Positions 1 through 11,744 are shown, counted from the first letter of the stretch. The stretch is 64,000 nucleotides of DNA from Agapetus fuscipes (GCA_951799405.1 OX637344.1:1798001-1862000); one strand, 5' to 3'. Notes: a model not told the origin generated them from the letters alone. A program made the numbers and translations.

Positions 1-860
1 TTTATCTTTTCATTTTGAAAGTAGGAGCGCTAATCATTGTGATACAGATCTGACTTAAAAACTGTAAAAATGAATTTCTTATCTACACAATTAAATCGTA
101 ACGTTTTAAATAATTCATACCAAACAAAGGGTTAATTTTTGATCATCACTATACAGTGAACCATTGTATTCATCACTTGTTTTTATAGAAGTTCAACGAA
201 AAATCGTTAGAAATTTATTAGCGCAGGGATACTCGTCATCACCTTAACCCTCTCGTCGCCTATGGGGTCGGATTATTATGTACTTGTTTTTTTTTGCTTA
301 AATCCAGGTTTTTGTTTTGCTAGAGCAGATGTTGGGAAGGGCATGTGGTCGAGTGGCGAGGAGTTAGTATTGTCTAGCGGAGGGTTGGTGGTTCTAATGA
401 AATAAAATGAATAATTTAATATGGGTGCGTGAACATACATGTCCCACTTTTTCGCATCAAAGGTATTTTTAAGAAAAGGGTTGAATTTTTATCGTATAAT
501 TACAAGAAAGTAAGACATCAATAATCTGTAATTTTTTCTGCATGTTGTTTTTGTTGGTAGTTGTGGCAGAACATCATTACGGCTAATCAGCACATGAAAC
601 AGATCACCGCCTGGCTCTTACAGTCATCAGGCACATGCAACCCGAAGCCCTCCAATAGGGTGGGGCTTGTCTACAGTTTCATTGATAATCTTATGACACA
701 ATACCACTTTTTTAGTGCCACTTTTATCAAAAATCCATAATCTACATTGCAAAGATCACATTTAAGATTTATATTACATGCATTTCCATAAAACACGTAT
801 AATGTTGCGTCTACACATGCCGCATGCCTGTTCGTTAGACTCTCTAGATTTAAGAGACAC
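1..860. other. AT-rich stretch without a recognised gene
   Basis: I see no coding signature, RNA gene or repeat I can assign. The sequence is AT-rich with a few short GC islands near 600-660. Confidence 0.5.
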
Positions 861-869
861 TAGGGGTCT

Positions 870-1125
870 GTAACACTTTTTGTAGTGCCGCAGAGGAGTT
901 TACGAGCTTGGTCGTCGCTACAAAGCGCCAATACTCAAGCAAAACCCAGTTGATGTAAGGCTAGATGGACCTTTTAGTAACCGGTCTTTGGTAAAGGTTT
1001 ATGAATTTTTCAACTCAGCGAAGAGTAAATTTGAAAATATAAATTGTATATTTTTTGTGCTCCGCCGGGATTCGAACCCACAACCTTCCATTTACGAGTT
1101 CGAAGCGTTATCGGTTTGTAGTTTG
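870..1125 (-). repeat. SINE-B copy, tail type 2
   Basis: On the minus strand the tRNA-like B box (GGTTCGAATCCC) lies near 1070, followed by the body with TTCGCTGGGTTG and ACCGGTC motifs. The copy then continues into the CTCTGCGGCACTAC tail that defines subtype B2 (other copies at 23,117 and 63,401). The head is truncated near 1125. Confidence 0.75.
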
Positions 1126-1611
1126 TACAATGAATAATTTTATTGTTTAAAATGTGCAACCCTCTCAACTGACCTACCCCAACATATCTGACGTCACGGG
1201 TTAACAAAATGGCGGAAGGGTTGAAATTAAAAATTCATTTTTTTTGTTTCAGACATCATTAGCCCTCGGGCGGGCAATTAGCATTTTAGACACGGGGTCG
1301 GTGTGCTCATACCAAAGGGTTAAAAGCAACCCCCCAGTCTCTGTACGAAACGGCGCACGCGCGATGAAACTACAATTATCAACCCGGCATAATGATGATG
1401 TGCATTAGAGACTTTTTTCTATGAAGAGAATATATGTAATAAAATAACAAATAATAGAACGTAATAGAAATCAGTTTGACAATAGATACAAAGAGTAGTG
1501 ATTAAACATCGTAATGGTACACTTTGCATCTGTCAACACTTGGAATAAAAAAAATATTTATCAATGAAAAAAAATAGCTAGAATATAATCTATAATCTAA
1601 GTTGCAAAGAT

Positions 1612-1787
1612 ATAATAATATTAGGATGATTTATTTGATGAGCGCTGTTTTTGTGTGTATCACACCACACCTCAAGAGCTCTCTGCGAACTTGGTCGTCG
1701 CTGTAGAAGGCGCCAATTCTCAATCAAGACCCAGTTGCTGTAAGGCTGGATGGACATTTAGTGACCGGTCTTTGGTAAAGGTATAAA
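1612..1787 (-). repeat. SINE-B copy, tail type 1, 5'-truncated
   Basis: Only the 3' half is present: the AATATTAGGATGATTTATTTG end, the GAGCGCTGTTTTTGTGTG tail and the GGTCGTCGCTGTAGAA segment. It stops just after the ACCGGTC motif. Confidence 0.75.
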
Positions 1788-1824
1788 GGTATTGAGAATT
1801 GACCACCTATGTACCTACTTAAAA

Positions 1825-2098
1825 GTCCGGTCGGTAGCTCAGTTGGTAGAATGCTTCATTTCCTTGTCTAGAGCAAGGGTTCGATCCCCACAGAGGGTGA
1901 CAGAAATGATTTCCCGTTTCATTTCAAACCAAAATAAATACCAGCAAGGTTTACTCAGCCTTCACAAGAAATGAGAACTAGCTTCCCCCCCCCCTCCCCC
2001 CCTTGAGAGCTGGGAAACCCCCACTTCAATTGAAAGTGGTTGGTGTGAGGCCGGCCCCCTTCCCGTAAAAATAAAAATATCCCGAAACGCGTAAGAAC
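1825..2098 (+). repeat. SINE-A copy
   Basis: It begins with the tRNA-like head GTCCGGTCGGTAGCTCAG (A box TAGCTCAGTTGG), has a B box GGTTCGATCCCC and then the TTTACTCAGCCTTCACAAG body. A C-rich insertion lies near 1985-2002. The tRNA-like part gives no clear cloverleaf, so it is not a tRNA gene. Confidence 0.75.
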
Positions 2099-2119
2099 TT
2101 ACATTATATGTGAAACCTA

Positions 2120-2225
2120 GTTGCGTTTGCATTTAATGGGAAATCAATGTTGACATCCTTAGTGGGGATCGATCCATCTGCCATTGAACGCAAGCGCTCA
2201 ACCAACTGCGAGCTATCAACCGATC
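2120..2225 (-). repeat. Diverged tRNA-like SINE head
   Basis: Read on the minus strand: GGTTGATAGCTCGCAGTTGG then GGATCGATCCCC and a GATTTCCC segment, matching the order of SINE-A head elements with many changes. Confidence 0.5.
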
Positions 2226-2229
2226 TTGT

Positions 2230-3045
2230 CACATTCTTCCGAAAATGTAGGCTGCTATGTGTACAGAAATAAAATGAAATATTGACCATAACAGAATAAT
2301 AAATTAATATTATTCTGGCATGTTTAAATTTAGACAAGACACGAAAAAAAAAAAGATTTGTGGTGGCATTGTGTTAAGAAGAAAATAATAAATATTTTTT
2401 AATTTATCGCCATCTTGGCGCGTCTTAATTTTAATGCGCTCTTAAAATGAACATTTAAAAATTACAAGTATCTCACCGCGGGTATAATATAGGATGAATA
2501 AATTAACGCGGCCGATGGCGGCAACAAAATAAAACACTAACAACAAAATATACAACGAGATAAATTTAAAGTCGGTTTGGCTGGGGCCTTTGCTGACAAG
2601 TGAGAGATATAATTTTTCTTTTAATTAATTTCAGTTTATTTAACACCAGGGCATTTGCATACGTGTACACAACACCCGAACTGACTCGGTTGATATGAAA
2701 TTTAAAAATATCTTGCACTGACATTGTGAAAAACTTACCTGTAAAATACGCATTGGTGTGTGCAGATGGTTCAAAGCTTTTTATCAAAACAACTATTTGA
2801 AAAATAAAATGTAAGACTTTGAATAAAGAACTGGAGAAATCTGTCTTTATTTCATTGGGCATTAAAAATATGAACTACCCCTTTTATCTAGTATCCAAAA
2901 CATAATTTTTCAAAGTGAGCATAATTTTTTTTTGATTTACATACAAAGTCCCAATTGAAGATGAAAAAAAAATACATGTCTTTACAAACCTTATTTCTAT
3001 GTATCTTATAAATTTTATGAAAGTAATAATTGAAAGTTACATATT
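2230..3045. other. AT-rich stretch without a recognised feature
   Basis: No coding or repeat signature that I can support. Two short GC-richer patches (CGCCATCTTGGCGCG near 2410, GCGGCCGATGGCGGC near 2510) stand out by composition only. Confidence 0.45.
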
Positions 3046-3048
3046 CCT

Positions 3049-3515
3049 TGAATTATAGGTTGATATGAAGCTGCCCACTCATACTTTAAAACATTGCTCA
3101 CTTTGCCAATGTTACTTCTGTTTCAATGTGTCTGTTTGTGGGCATGCATTGAATATAAATTTCAAATTGTAATATATCTTTACAACTTAGATTATAGATT
3201 ATAGACATACAACATGTGAAAATGCATCTCACATATATTTTCTGGCTTGTGGCTGGCTATTCCTTGACTTATAGGTTGGTATGACGCTGACCGCCCATAC
3301 TGTAAAAAAATAATTCACTTTGCCAATGTCACCCCTGTGTCAGGGAAGGTCGGCAAAAGTTGTAGGGCTTATGTTTATTTGAGGTTGGGATTTTATTTGT
3401 AAGTAGGTACACATTCAGCATTTGTAAGCGCGAACTACACGTGTTGGTTTGTGGGCATACATCTGAGAGCTTGAAATGAATATATCCTTGCAACTTAGAT
3501 TATAGATAGTATGTG
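3049..3515 (+). repeat. Two consecutive repeat C copies
   Basis: The first copy (about 3049-3205) is internally deleted. The second (about 3264-3515) has the full order: TCCTTGACTTATAGGTTGG start, CACTTTGCCAATGTCACC, GTTCATTTGAGG-type core (here diverged), AAGCGCGAACT, and the CTTGCAACTTAGATTATAG end. The family occurs nearly thirty times in this window. Confidence 0.75.
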
Positions 3516-3979
3516 AACCCACTGTTGATATTTAATTTTATTTATGGTATTTCTTCAACTGATATTGTAAATTTGTAACAATTACCTACGTGTATTGTAA
3601 TTCTGGAATACACTTGCAAAAATAGGTACCTACTAATTTATTTTCTAAAATTATTTTTTATAAATTAAAAATCACGACAAAGATACGTCGCGTCGGTCAG
3701 AGTATACAATTTTAAATATGGAGCAAAAAAAAGAAATCTCAGAAATTCAAATTAAGAACGCGACGTTCCATGCGCAAACGAAGTGACCCACAGACAAAAA
3801 AACGAAATAAAATAACAACAAATCAAATAAAATCACAACCATTCCAATCGCACCGGCCGCAATGTTCAGCGCTTGGAATGCACCAAAGGGTTCGTTATTC
3901 TCGCATTGTTAACAATTATAATTAAAATGACAGGGTTATTTATGAATATGATGTTATTTTTTTTTAGCAGTTGAGAACG

Positions 3980-4470
3980 ACAGAGTGACAAAACGACACA
4001 TGGCATAATGACAAATGACAGAACGACACATGACAGAACAACACATGACAGAAATCACAATAAGAGTACATCATATGACAAAACCTCACTATGACGAAAC
4101 AACACAGAAAATACACCACACTAAAAAGATGCACGACGTCCATTTTCTCATAATCTCACTTTTTTGTCATGCCGTTTGTGGTGTTTTCTGTTTTTTGATG
4201 TTTTTCCATGTGCCGTTTATGGTATGTGATGTTTTGTCAGTGTGATGTACTTTCCTGTGATGTTTTGTCGTATGATGTACTGTCATGTGTCGTTCTTGTC
4301 AGTCTGTCATGTGTTGTTATTTCATGTGTCCTTATGTCATGTGTCGTAATGTCATGTGTCGTTCTGTCACGTGTCATCTGTCATACTCGTATGTCGTTCT
4401 GTCATGTGTCGTTAATCGTTATCAATGTCGTTCTGTCATGGGTCGTTCTGCTATGTGTTTTTCTGTCATA
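3980..4470. repeat. Palindromic minisatellite
   Basis: The left part (3980-4110) repeats a roughly 15-bp unit like CGACACATGACAGAA. The right part (4180-4470) repeats its reverse complement, TTCTGTCATGTGTCG. The change of orientation near 4140 makes one large imperfect hairpin. Short frames here only reflect the repeat. Confidence 0.8.
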
Positions 4471-4472
4471 GT

Positions 4473-4755
4473 ATAAGGATGAAAAGAGCGCTGTTTATGT
4501 GTGAATCACAAATCAAGAGCCCTCTGCGAGCTTAGTAGTCGCTGTAGAAAGCGCCGATTCTCAAGCAAGACCCAGTTTTTTTTAAGCCTGTATGGACCAT
4601 TGGTGACCGGTCTTTGGTAAAGGTTAATGAATTTTTCAAACCAGCTCAGAGGATATTTGAAAATTTAAATGATAATTTTTTGTGTTCCGCTGGAATTCGA
4701 ACCCACAGCCTTCCATTTACGAGTCCGAAGCGTTATCACTAGCTTACTGACCGGA
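4473..4755 (-). repeat. SINE-B copy inserted into the minisatellite
   Basis: It is a nearly full copy with a type-1 tail (AGCGCTGTTT), the ACCGGTCTTTGGTAAAGG body, and a head ending in CTGACCGG. Minisatellite units continue on both sides (before 4470 and at 4757-4800), so the SINE landed in a pre-existing array. Confidence 0.75.
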
Positions 4756-4799
4756 CATGTGTCGTCCTGTCATGTGTCGTTTTGTCACTGTGTCGTTCT

Positions 4800-5510
4800 A
4801 AAATGGAGCCGTTTTTTTAGTGAGCCCTTACTGTAAAGAAGCATCTCACATTCCAAGCGCGATTTATTCGTGAACAGGTGTCGGGGATGCGATTGGAATG
4901 GTTGCCCGAGGAGTGTTGAAAGTTTTTTTTTGCAAAGCAATAAAGCAACAATAATCAAGGAGAGACTTTTCATACAATAACAAACAATATCGACGATTCA
5001 AAGGAAGTAGGGCATAAGTGAAGTTTTGGTAAAAAATGAGTTATGAATACTATCCTACTTAAAATTTTCCGCTTTTTCTAATGCGCTAACTCCCATAGCT
5101 CTACGATGATTTTTTTGTGTTGTTTATGCCCAAGCAAACAACTGCGTTTTCGAAGTATGCTTTTGGTGTAATCAACAAGATTTTGACATTTTTTGTCCTA
5201 AAGGCGCTTGTGACATAAAAATATCATAAAAATCGTAAAACCACATTAATAGGAATGCCAATAAATGGCTTTATTTTATTTTTATTTTAAAGCTGTTTTG
5301 ATTTTAACGATATGATAAAAAATAAGAAAATTATCCGATTTTTCTGCAATCTCAAACTTTAAACTGCTCTCCTGAACAATTTAGTTTATGTTTCAGTACT
5401 GAGTTATATTTAACCGTCGATATACTTTATTTATTACCTACACTAACATTTTCTGTCTATGCTTCACTTCCGAACATGAATATCAGTATAAATATACGTA
5501 GGTACGGGTA
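4800..5510. other. AT-rich stretch without a recognised gene
   Basis: No coding signature and no assignable repeat until the (ACGCA)n tract at 5514. Confidence 0.45.
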
Positions 5511-5514
5511 CCTA

Positions 5515-5856
5515 CGCAACGCAACGCAACGCAACGCAACTAAGCTACACATATAGTGTAACTTCTTGCCGCGTTATCCCCGAAGGGGTCGCATGTGGCG
5601 AGTTTAACCTATTTATTTTTACAGGTAAGGGGGCCGGCCTTACGCCAACCACTTCAGTTGAAGTGGAGCTTTCCCAGCTCCCGAGAGTGCTGGTACTCAT
5701 TTCTTGTGAAGGCTGAGTAAACCTTGCCGGTATTTTATTTTGGGGTTTGAAATAAACACCGAAACGGGAAATCATTTCTGACACCCTCGGTGGGATTCGA
5801 ACCCGAGCTTTCGGCATGGAATGCAAGCACTCTACCAGCTGAGCTATCGACCGGAC
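5515..5856 (-). repeat. Full-length SINE-A copy with (GTTGC)n tail
   Basis: On the minus strand it runs GTCCGGTCGATAGCTCAGC (A box), GGGTTCGAATCCC (B box), GTGTCAGAAATGATTTCCCG, TTTACTCAGCCTTCACAAG, GGCCGGCCCCCTTACC, GAAGTTACACTATATGTG and AGCTTAGTTGC. It ends in about five GTTGC units. It is close to the copies at 11,405 and 49,358 and defines the family. Confidence 0.85.
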
Positions 5857-6194
5857 CTACAACATACACTTTGAATTTTTCTCTCAATGTTTGCTCACCG
5901 ATCCTATAACGACCCATCCAACATCTACCGTGCGTCATTATAAGAGCTGCAACTTATTGTATACTAGGGGTGTTATGGATATCCGTGATGTCCGTATCCG
6001 TCACCTAAATTATCAGATATCCAGATAAAAAAAAAGGATCTCATACCCGTTACCGTATCCGATGTACAAAAAACATCGCTAAGCTGTACATATAGAGTAA
6101 CTTCTTGGCGAGTGTAACCTATTTATTTTTACACGTTTACCGGTTTCTGAAGACTTCGGATACGAGCGGATTGTAAATGAACCAATTTTTTGTT

Positions 6195-6390
6195 TTCACC
6201 TTGCCAATGTCACACATGTGTCAGGGAAGGTCGGCAAAAGTTGTAGGGTTTATGTTCATTTGAGGTTTGGATTTTATTTGTAAGTACACATTCAGCATTT
6301 GTAAGCGCGAACTACACGTGTTTGTTTGTGGGCTTGCATTTGATATGAGCTTTAAATCTTTGCAATTTAGATTATAGATTATTATTATAT
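6195..6390 (+). repeat. Repeat C copy, 5'-truncated
   Basis: It carries CCTTGCCAATGTCACAC, GGGAAGGTCGGCAAAAG, AAGCGCGAACTACACGTG and ends in TTAGATTATAGATTATTA. A short SINE-A fragment on the minus strand (about 6078-6140) precedes it. Confidence 0.7.
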
Positions 6391-6539
6391 AGTCATAACT
6401 AGTTGTGGGAGTTTTTCAAAATGTCGACTTGTACCTATGTACATATGTTACCAAGTAAGTGAAAGCTATTCCTTAAAAATATGATATTCAAACTAGTCAA
6501 TTATGCGAAATAATTTGATCAGTATCCGTATAAAAACCG

Positions 6540-6800
6540 CATCTAAGCTACACATGTAGTCCAACTTTTTTATCGCGCTCTCTCCAAAGGCTCTCGTGTG
6601 GCGAGTGGGACTTATTTTTTTACAGGTAAGGGAGCCGACATTACCCATTTCTTGCGAGGGCTAAGTAAACTTTACCGGTATATTATTTTTGGATGTAAAA
6701 TAAACACCGAAACGGGAAATCCTTTGTGACGCCCTCGATGGGATTCAAACACGAGCTCTAGGCATGGAATGCAAGCACTCTACCAACTGAGCTGTCGCGA
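6540..6800 (-). repeat. SINE-A copy
   Basis: The minus-strand order is tRNA-like head (CAGCTCAGTTGGTAGAGTG, GTTTGAATCCC), GATTTCCCGTTTCGGTG, then the GTGTAGCTTAG end. It is more diverged than the copy at 5515. Confidence 0.7.
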
Positions 6801-7334
6801 ACACTCTTTCCCAGTTCTCTCTTGACTGAGCTATACACTTAGTGCTCCAACCACCGACGGGCCTACTGCTGTCTCCACTTGATCAGTCCATCCTGTCTTC
6901 TCTTCTTCCTCTCTTCCCTTCCAAGCTGTATCCAATATCCGTATCCGTACCAATATATAAAGTTTCATAACCACAGCATCCCTACTTTGCATACGGTAGG
7001 TAAAATATGATTGCCGTGGTCACGAGGTCACGTCCCGCCTTGGCACCTCCTCGGGACCATAATATGGACCATGGACCACCCGGCACGGCGTGAGAGAGAT
7101 CACCAAACCACTAAAAATGTGATGGCGGGTCAGTTGTGACTGATTAATCATAATATCGCTATAAATCAAATTGTAATTAATTTATTCATCAAATGCTCTA
7201 AGAAAAAATGTACTACAGAAGGCTGCCGTTTTGATTTTTTGTTAAAAGACTTTTTGGTCATAGATAGAGGCAAATCTGCAAAAGCTCTGACTACCTCTAG
7301 CGGAACGGCGACAGAGTAACAGTTACAGATGATG

Positions 7335-7525
7335 ATGATGAGTTGATGATTTCTTTATAGCGCCGTTTCGTGATGTAGTCACTCCAAGGGCGCTTGTGCA
7401 TGTGATGCCAGAAATTTTCTTGTCATCAGTGCATTCAGGAACTTTCCACGATCCTCTATCTCTCTCACATGATGTGGCAGGTGGTTCCAGGCCAGAAGAC
7501 CAGCAACTGCAGATTGATCTATGGC
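7335..7525 (-). pseudogene. CR1/L2-like LINE, 3' end of RT frame
   Basis: The minus strand encodes a remnant with the AWNHLP motif typical of the C-terminus of CR1/L2-type reverse transcriptase frames. A GAAACGGCGCTATAAAG segment and a (CAT)n run follow. Three other copies with the same 3' signature occur at 24.7, 47.0 and 49.1 kb on the plus strand. There is no endonuclease or catalytic RT core. Confidence 0.6.
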
Positions 7526-8078
7526 TTAGCCCTGATTTTTAATAAGCGAAAAATTAATAGTCCATGGATTACAAAATAATTGTAAATATACTGCACATAG
7601 ACAGCCATTTCTTGACGCATTGTTTCCGAAAGGGTTCACATGTAGCGTGTAAAACCTTTTTCATTTTATATATAAGGAGGCTTTCCTTATGCAAACTATT
7701 TGCAGTGAGGGTTTTCCAACTGCTAAGGAGCCAAATAAAAGATAATAAGGACTTTTCTCAAAACTGTGGGGACTGGCACATGCCAGATCTTGCCAGATTA
7801 TTATAATTAGAATATTCGAGTAAATACTCACACAAAATCGAATCAATTCTAGTACAATCATTAAGGCACCTAACACCTATAAACTTCACAGATACTAACA
7901 CAGACAAGATAAAACACACAATGGCACATTCGTAATATTATACTGTAATTGTTTTAATAAGGCGTCTTCAAACCACGTACTGAAACATATATGTACGTTA
8001 CAAATTTGTGTACATTAATTAATTAATTTTGTTGTTTTTAAAACGCTATTAGACTAATATATTGTTTTAATATCTGAC

Positions 8079-8560
8079 CTGTCCGTAGTTCAGTGGTAAC
8101 ACTTCGGACTCTGAATGGGAAGGTTTTGGGTTCGATTCCCGGCGGAGCACACAAAAATATACCATTTATATTTTCAAATTTGCTCTTCGCTGGGTTGAAA
8201 AATTCATAAAACCTTTACCAATGACCGGTCACCAAAGGTCCATCCACCCTTAGAGCAACTGGGTCTTGCTTGAGAATTGGCGCTTTGTAGCGACGACGAT
8301 CAAGCTAGTAAATAGGTTGATAGCTCAATTGGTAGAATGCTTGCATTCCATGCCGAGAGCAAGGGTTCGATCTTAAAGGTTTACTCAGCCTTCACAAGGA
8401 ATGAGAACCAGCCCCTTCGGGAGCTGGGAAACCCCCACTTCAACTGTAAATTGTTGGTGTGAGGCCGGCCCCCTTACCTGTAAAAATAAATAGGTCCCAA
8501 AGCGCCACATGCGACGCCTTCGGGGAAACGCAGGCAAGAAGTTACACTGTATGTGTTTAT
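8079..8560 (+). mobile_element. Heterodimeric SINE: SINE-B joined to SINE-A
   Basis: A complete SINE-B head and body (GTCCGTAGTTCAGTGG, GGGTTCGATTCCCGG, ACCGGTCACCAAAGG, TTTGTAGCGACGACG) runs directly into a SINE-A head (TAGGTTGATAGCTCAATTGG) at about 8310. The SINE-A part lacks about 80 bp between its B box and TTTACTCAGCC. The copies at 21,067 and 16,050 share both the junction and the deletion. Confidence 0.75.
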
Positions 8561-8869
8561 CTGTACAAAACACTTGTAAGACAAAAAAGTAGCGACCCCA
8601 AAAAAGTAGCGTCTCATCCCTTAGCAGAAAAAACCCATGTACGCGGCTTTTGTGGCGAAAATTGCAACGTTTATGTGTCGGGTCTCCCCCCTTAGACCTG
8701 TCGAAACAGATTTGTCTGACCATGTACGTAGTTAGCACCAAATCCCCCATCGGCTTGGGGAGGTTACCACTTAGCAGATTTTTCTTCTTCTTTTTTCGAT
8801 CCAGATTTTTTATAAATGCCATAGAAAATAGAGTACATACCTCGAGGCTAAAATCGGTTCGATGATAGA

Positions 8870-8965
8870 AGATAACGACACATGACATAATGGCACATGT
8901 AACAACGCCACATGACAGAACGACGCATGACATAACGACAAATGACAGAACATCACAATGACGAA
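8870..8965 (+). repeat. Second array of the CGACACATGACA minisatellite
   Basis: Several units of the same 15-16 bp repeat as the array at 3980, in the left-arm orientation, about 4.4 kb away. Confidence 0.7.
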
Positions 8966-8975
8966 AATAATAATA

Positions 8976-9482
8976 GGTATCTAATCTAATCTAATCTTAT
9001 CTAAGTTGCAAAGATATGTTACATTGGAGATTCACATTACATGCATTCTCACAACCAGACACATACAAGTTCGCGCTTGCACATGCCTCATGTGAACCTA
9101 CAACATAAAAACCAAATCTCAAATGGACATACACCCTGCAACTCTTGCCGTCCTTCCCTGAGACAGGGGTGACATTGGCAAAGTGAACCATTTTTACAGC
9201 ATGGGTGGTCAGCCGCATACCAGCCTATATTAGGATGATTTATTTGGTGAGCGCTGTTTTTATGTGTATCACACCTCAAGAGCCCTCTGAAAGCGACGGT
9301 GCATGGTTTTGGGAAAAGGCGGCAGGACTTGCATAGTTTATGTTGATGTGAGGTTGGATTATTCTGTATATACACATGAAGCATGTGTAAGCGCGAATTT
9401 ACAAGTGCCTGCTTGTGGAAATGCATTTAATATGAGCCTTAAATGTCAATATACATTTTCAACTTAGATTATGGATAATAGA
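8976..9482. repeat. Repeat C (-), SINE-B tail (-), repeat C (+)
   Basis: A nearly full minus-strand repeat C lies at 8976-9228 with (TCTAA)n tail units. A minus-strand SINE-B type-1 tail (9229-9300) and a plus-strand, 5'-truncated repeat C (9305-9482) follow. Confidence 0.7.
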
Positions 9483-9484
9483 CG

Positions 9485-9910
9485 CTCAACTTCCGGAGAG
9501 TAGAAATAATTTAAAATTAAGAAAAAATCTTGTGTCTCCTCGAAGAATTCTGACGTCACGCCCTCCGAAAAAGCGTCTTAGGTTTTTTAGATTTCGTTCT
9601 TCCCTTGTCTTCACTTTTTTTCACCCCCACCCCCTCCTGTTCAAGTGAAATCCCCCCTCTATCTAGATTGATCCATCCGTTGTCAATCGCTTACAATTGA
9701 ATGCAATTCTTCAGCGTTTATCTTTTCATACGTGAATCTGAAAGGAATGAAAGTAAAAGTTATATGGAAAATTAAATTGCATTTAATTAAGAAAGATGTT
9801 AATAGGTAAGCGTCCAGCTGGATAACTTTTAAATAAGTGGAAAGATACCTGGACAATATTATTTTTTTAATCGTATTTAATTTTTTTTACCACTTACTTG
9901 GTAAAGTAAG
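9485..9910. other. Stretch without a recognised feature
   Basis: Pyrimidine-rich near 9600-9660, otherwise AT-rich. No gene or assignable repeat seen. Confidence 0.45.
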
Positions 9911-9915
9911 TTTAT

Positions 9916-10203
9916 GACCGGTCTGTAGTCTAGTGGTAGCGCTTCGGACTCGTAAATAGATGGTCGTGGGTTTAAATCCCAGAGGAGCACAACATCATTT
10001 ATATTTTCAAATATGCTCTTCGCTGGGTTGGAAAATTCACAAGCCTTTACCAATAGTTCATCCAGTCATATAGCAACTGGGTCGTACTTGAAAATTGGCG
10101 CTTTTTATAGCGATAACCCAGCTAGTAGACGGCTGTTGATGTGTGATTCAAACAAAAACAGCCCTCACCAGATAAACACCCTAATATTCTTATCATTATT
10201 ACA
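9916..10203 (+). repeat. SINE-B copy, tail type 1
   Basis: Head GACCGGTCTGTAGTCTAGTGG and a degraded B box (GGGTTTAAATCCC) lead into a body with TTCGCTGGGTTGG and a tail of CAGCCCTCACCAGATAAAC followed by TAATATT. A repeat C 3' fragment follows at 10,205-10,275. Confidence 0.75.
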
Positions 10204-10568
10204 CTAACACGTGTCTGTTTTTGGGCATGCATTTAATATGAATTTTTAATGTTAATATATCTTTACAACATAGATTAATTATTAAATGCATGTAAGTCCA
10301 TTTAAAGTAGAATATCAATAAAAATAAATGATTTATCAATAAGATAATATTATGTAGTTATTTAAGAAAAAGGAATTCCGAGTCGCATCGATCTCCATGA
10401 AATGTTGGCCGAGGGCGGACCAGCAAGTCCACGACCTCATTTGCATACTTATTTCATTATACAATTATTACAACCAGATCATCTGCTGGGGGGACGCATG
10501 CGCGCAGTGGGATACCGGCCCATTGTGTGGAGGTGAAGTATTGGAAACTTGCGGCCAAATCAGGTCTA

Positions 10569-10865
10569 GAATAATAATATTTGGATGATATTAATTTGTG
10601 TGCGCTGTTTTTGTGTGGATCACACCTCGAGAGCCCTCTGCGATCTTGATAGTCGCTATAAGAAGCGCAAATTCTCAAGCAAAATCCAGTTACTGTAAGG
10701 CTGGACGGACATTTGGGGACCAGTCTTTGGTAAAGGTACATGAAATTTTCAACCCAGCGAAGAACATATTTGAAAATATAATTGGTATATTATAGGCTAC
10801 GCCGGGATTCGAACCCAAACCTTCCATTTACGAGTCCGAAACGTAACCACTAGACTACGGAATGG
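10569..10865 (-). repeat. SINE-B copy, tail type 1, near full length
   Basis: The minus strand runs from CCATTCCGTAGTCTAGTGG through GGGTTCGAATCCCGGCG and the body to ATCATCCAAATATTATTATT. Confidence 0.8.
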
Positions 10866-10939
10866 TAAAATCCTCCTAATAAGGAAGAAATCTTGTCAAA
10901 ATTTCACAAAATAAAGGTGATGCCTTTGATTGCAAATGT

Positions 10940-11310
10940 AGGTTTATCGCTTTATTTTCAGGGTGGCATATTGTTACCAACATCGATGTATGGAAGTAAA
11001 GCATGGACTACGAATGATAGCGAAATGAGTAAGGTATATTAAATGAAAGTAAAATACTTGAGGAGTATGACAGGAAAAACTCTAAGACATAAAGTTACAT
11101 AAGAATGAATGGATGAAAGGCAAATGCAAGTTGAAAAATAATGTGATGAGATGGTTTTGACATGTAGAAAGAATGAATGATGAAAGACTTGCCAAGACTA
11201 GTGTTTATACAGAGGAAATTTGGAAGAGAAAAGAGGAAAGGGAAGACCGAGAAAAGTATGGCTGAATCAGATTAGTGAAATTGTGAAAGAATGTGATATA
11301 CACAAATAAT
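10940..11310 (+). pseudogene. RTE-like LINE fragment, C-terminal RT region
   Basis: Broken frames spell motifs of the RTE-type C-terminus: YGSKAWTTNDSE, then a region equivalent to RWFGHVERMNDERL, then a basic RGRPRK-like stretch. Frameshifts and internal stops make it non-functional. A parallel fragment at 48,055-48,490 has the same order. Confidence 0.65.
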
Positions 11311-11404
11311 TTCATGACTGTGAAACATCCAGAACTGAGGATAGTGCAGCTGCGCAATATCAAGCCTTCTCTCGTGTGATATTCAACGTCGGGAAGACAT
11401 AAAC

Positions 11405-11738
11405 GCAACGCAAAACGCAACTAAGCTACACATATAGTGTAACTTCTTGCCGCGTTATCCCCGAAGGGGTCACATGTGGCGAGTTGAACCTATTTATTTT
11501 TACAGATAAGGGGGCCGGCCTTACGCCAACCACTTCAGTTGAAGTGGAGGTTTCCCAGCTCCCGAGAGTGCTGGTACTCATTTCTTGTGAAGGCTGAGTA
11601 AACTTTGCCGGTATTTTATTTTGGGGTTTGAAATAAACACCGAAACGGGAAATCATTTCTGACACCCTCGGTGGGATTCGAACCCGAGCTTTCGGCATGG
11701 AATGCAAGCACTCTACCACCTGAGCTATCGACCTGACA
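11405..11738 (-). repeat. SINE-A copy, near full length
   Basis: It differs by only a few bases from the copy at 5515-5856 over the shared part, including head, body and GTTGC tail. By eye it is among the youngest SINE-A copies here. Confidence 0.85.
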
Positions 11739-11744
11739 GGAAAA

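Noticed and set aside
4015..4476. Small Cys/Val-rich proteins in overlapping frames
   Set aside because: They are translations of the 15-bp minisatellite and show the repeat in every frame.
5790..5856. tRNA genes suggested by A-box and B-box matches here and at dozens of similar sites
   Set aside because: Each lies at the head of a SINE-A or SINE-B copy, continues into the SINE body and cannot form a proper cloverleaf or acceptor stem.
8376..8933. A 182-codon minus-strand frame near 8.4-8.9 kb
   Set aside because: It crosses a SINE-A body and the minisatellite, and no motif or start context supports it.
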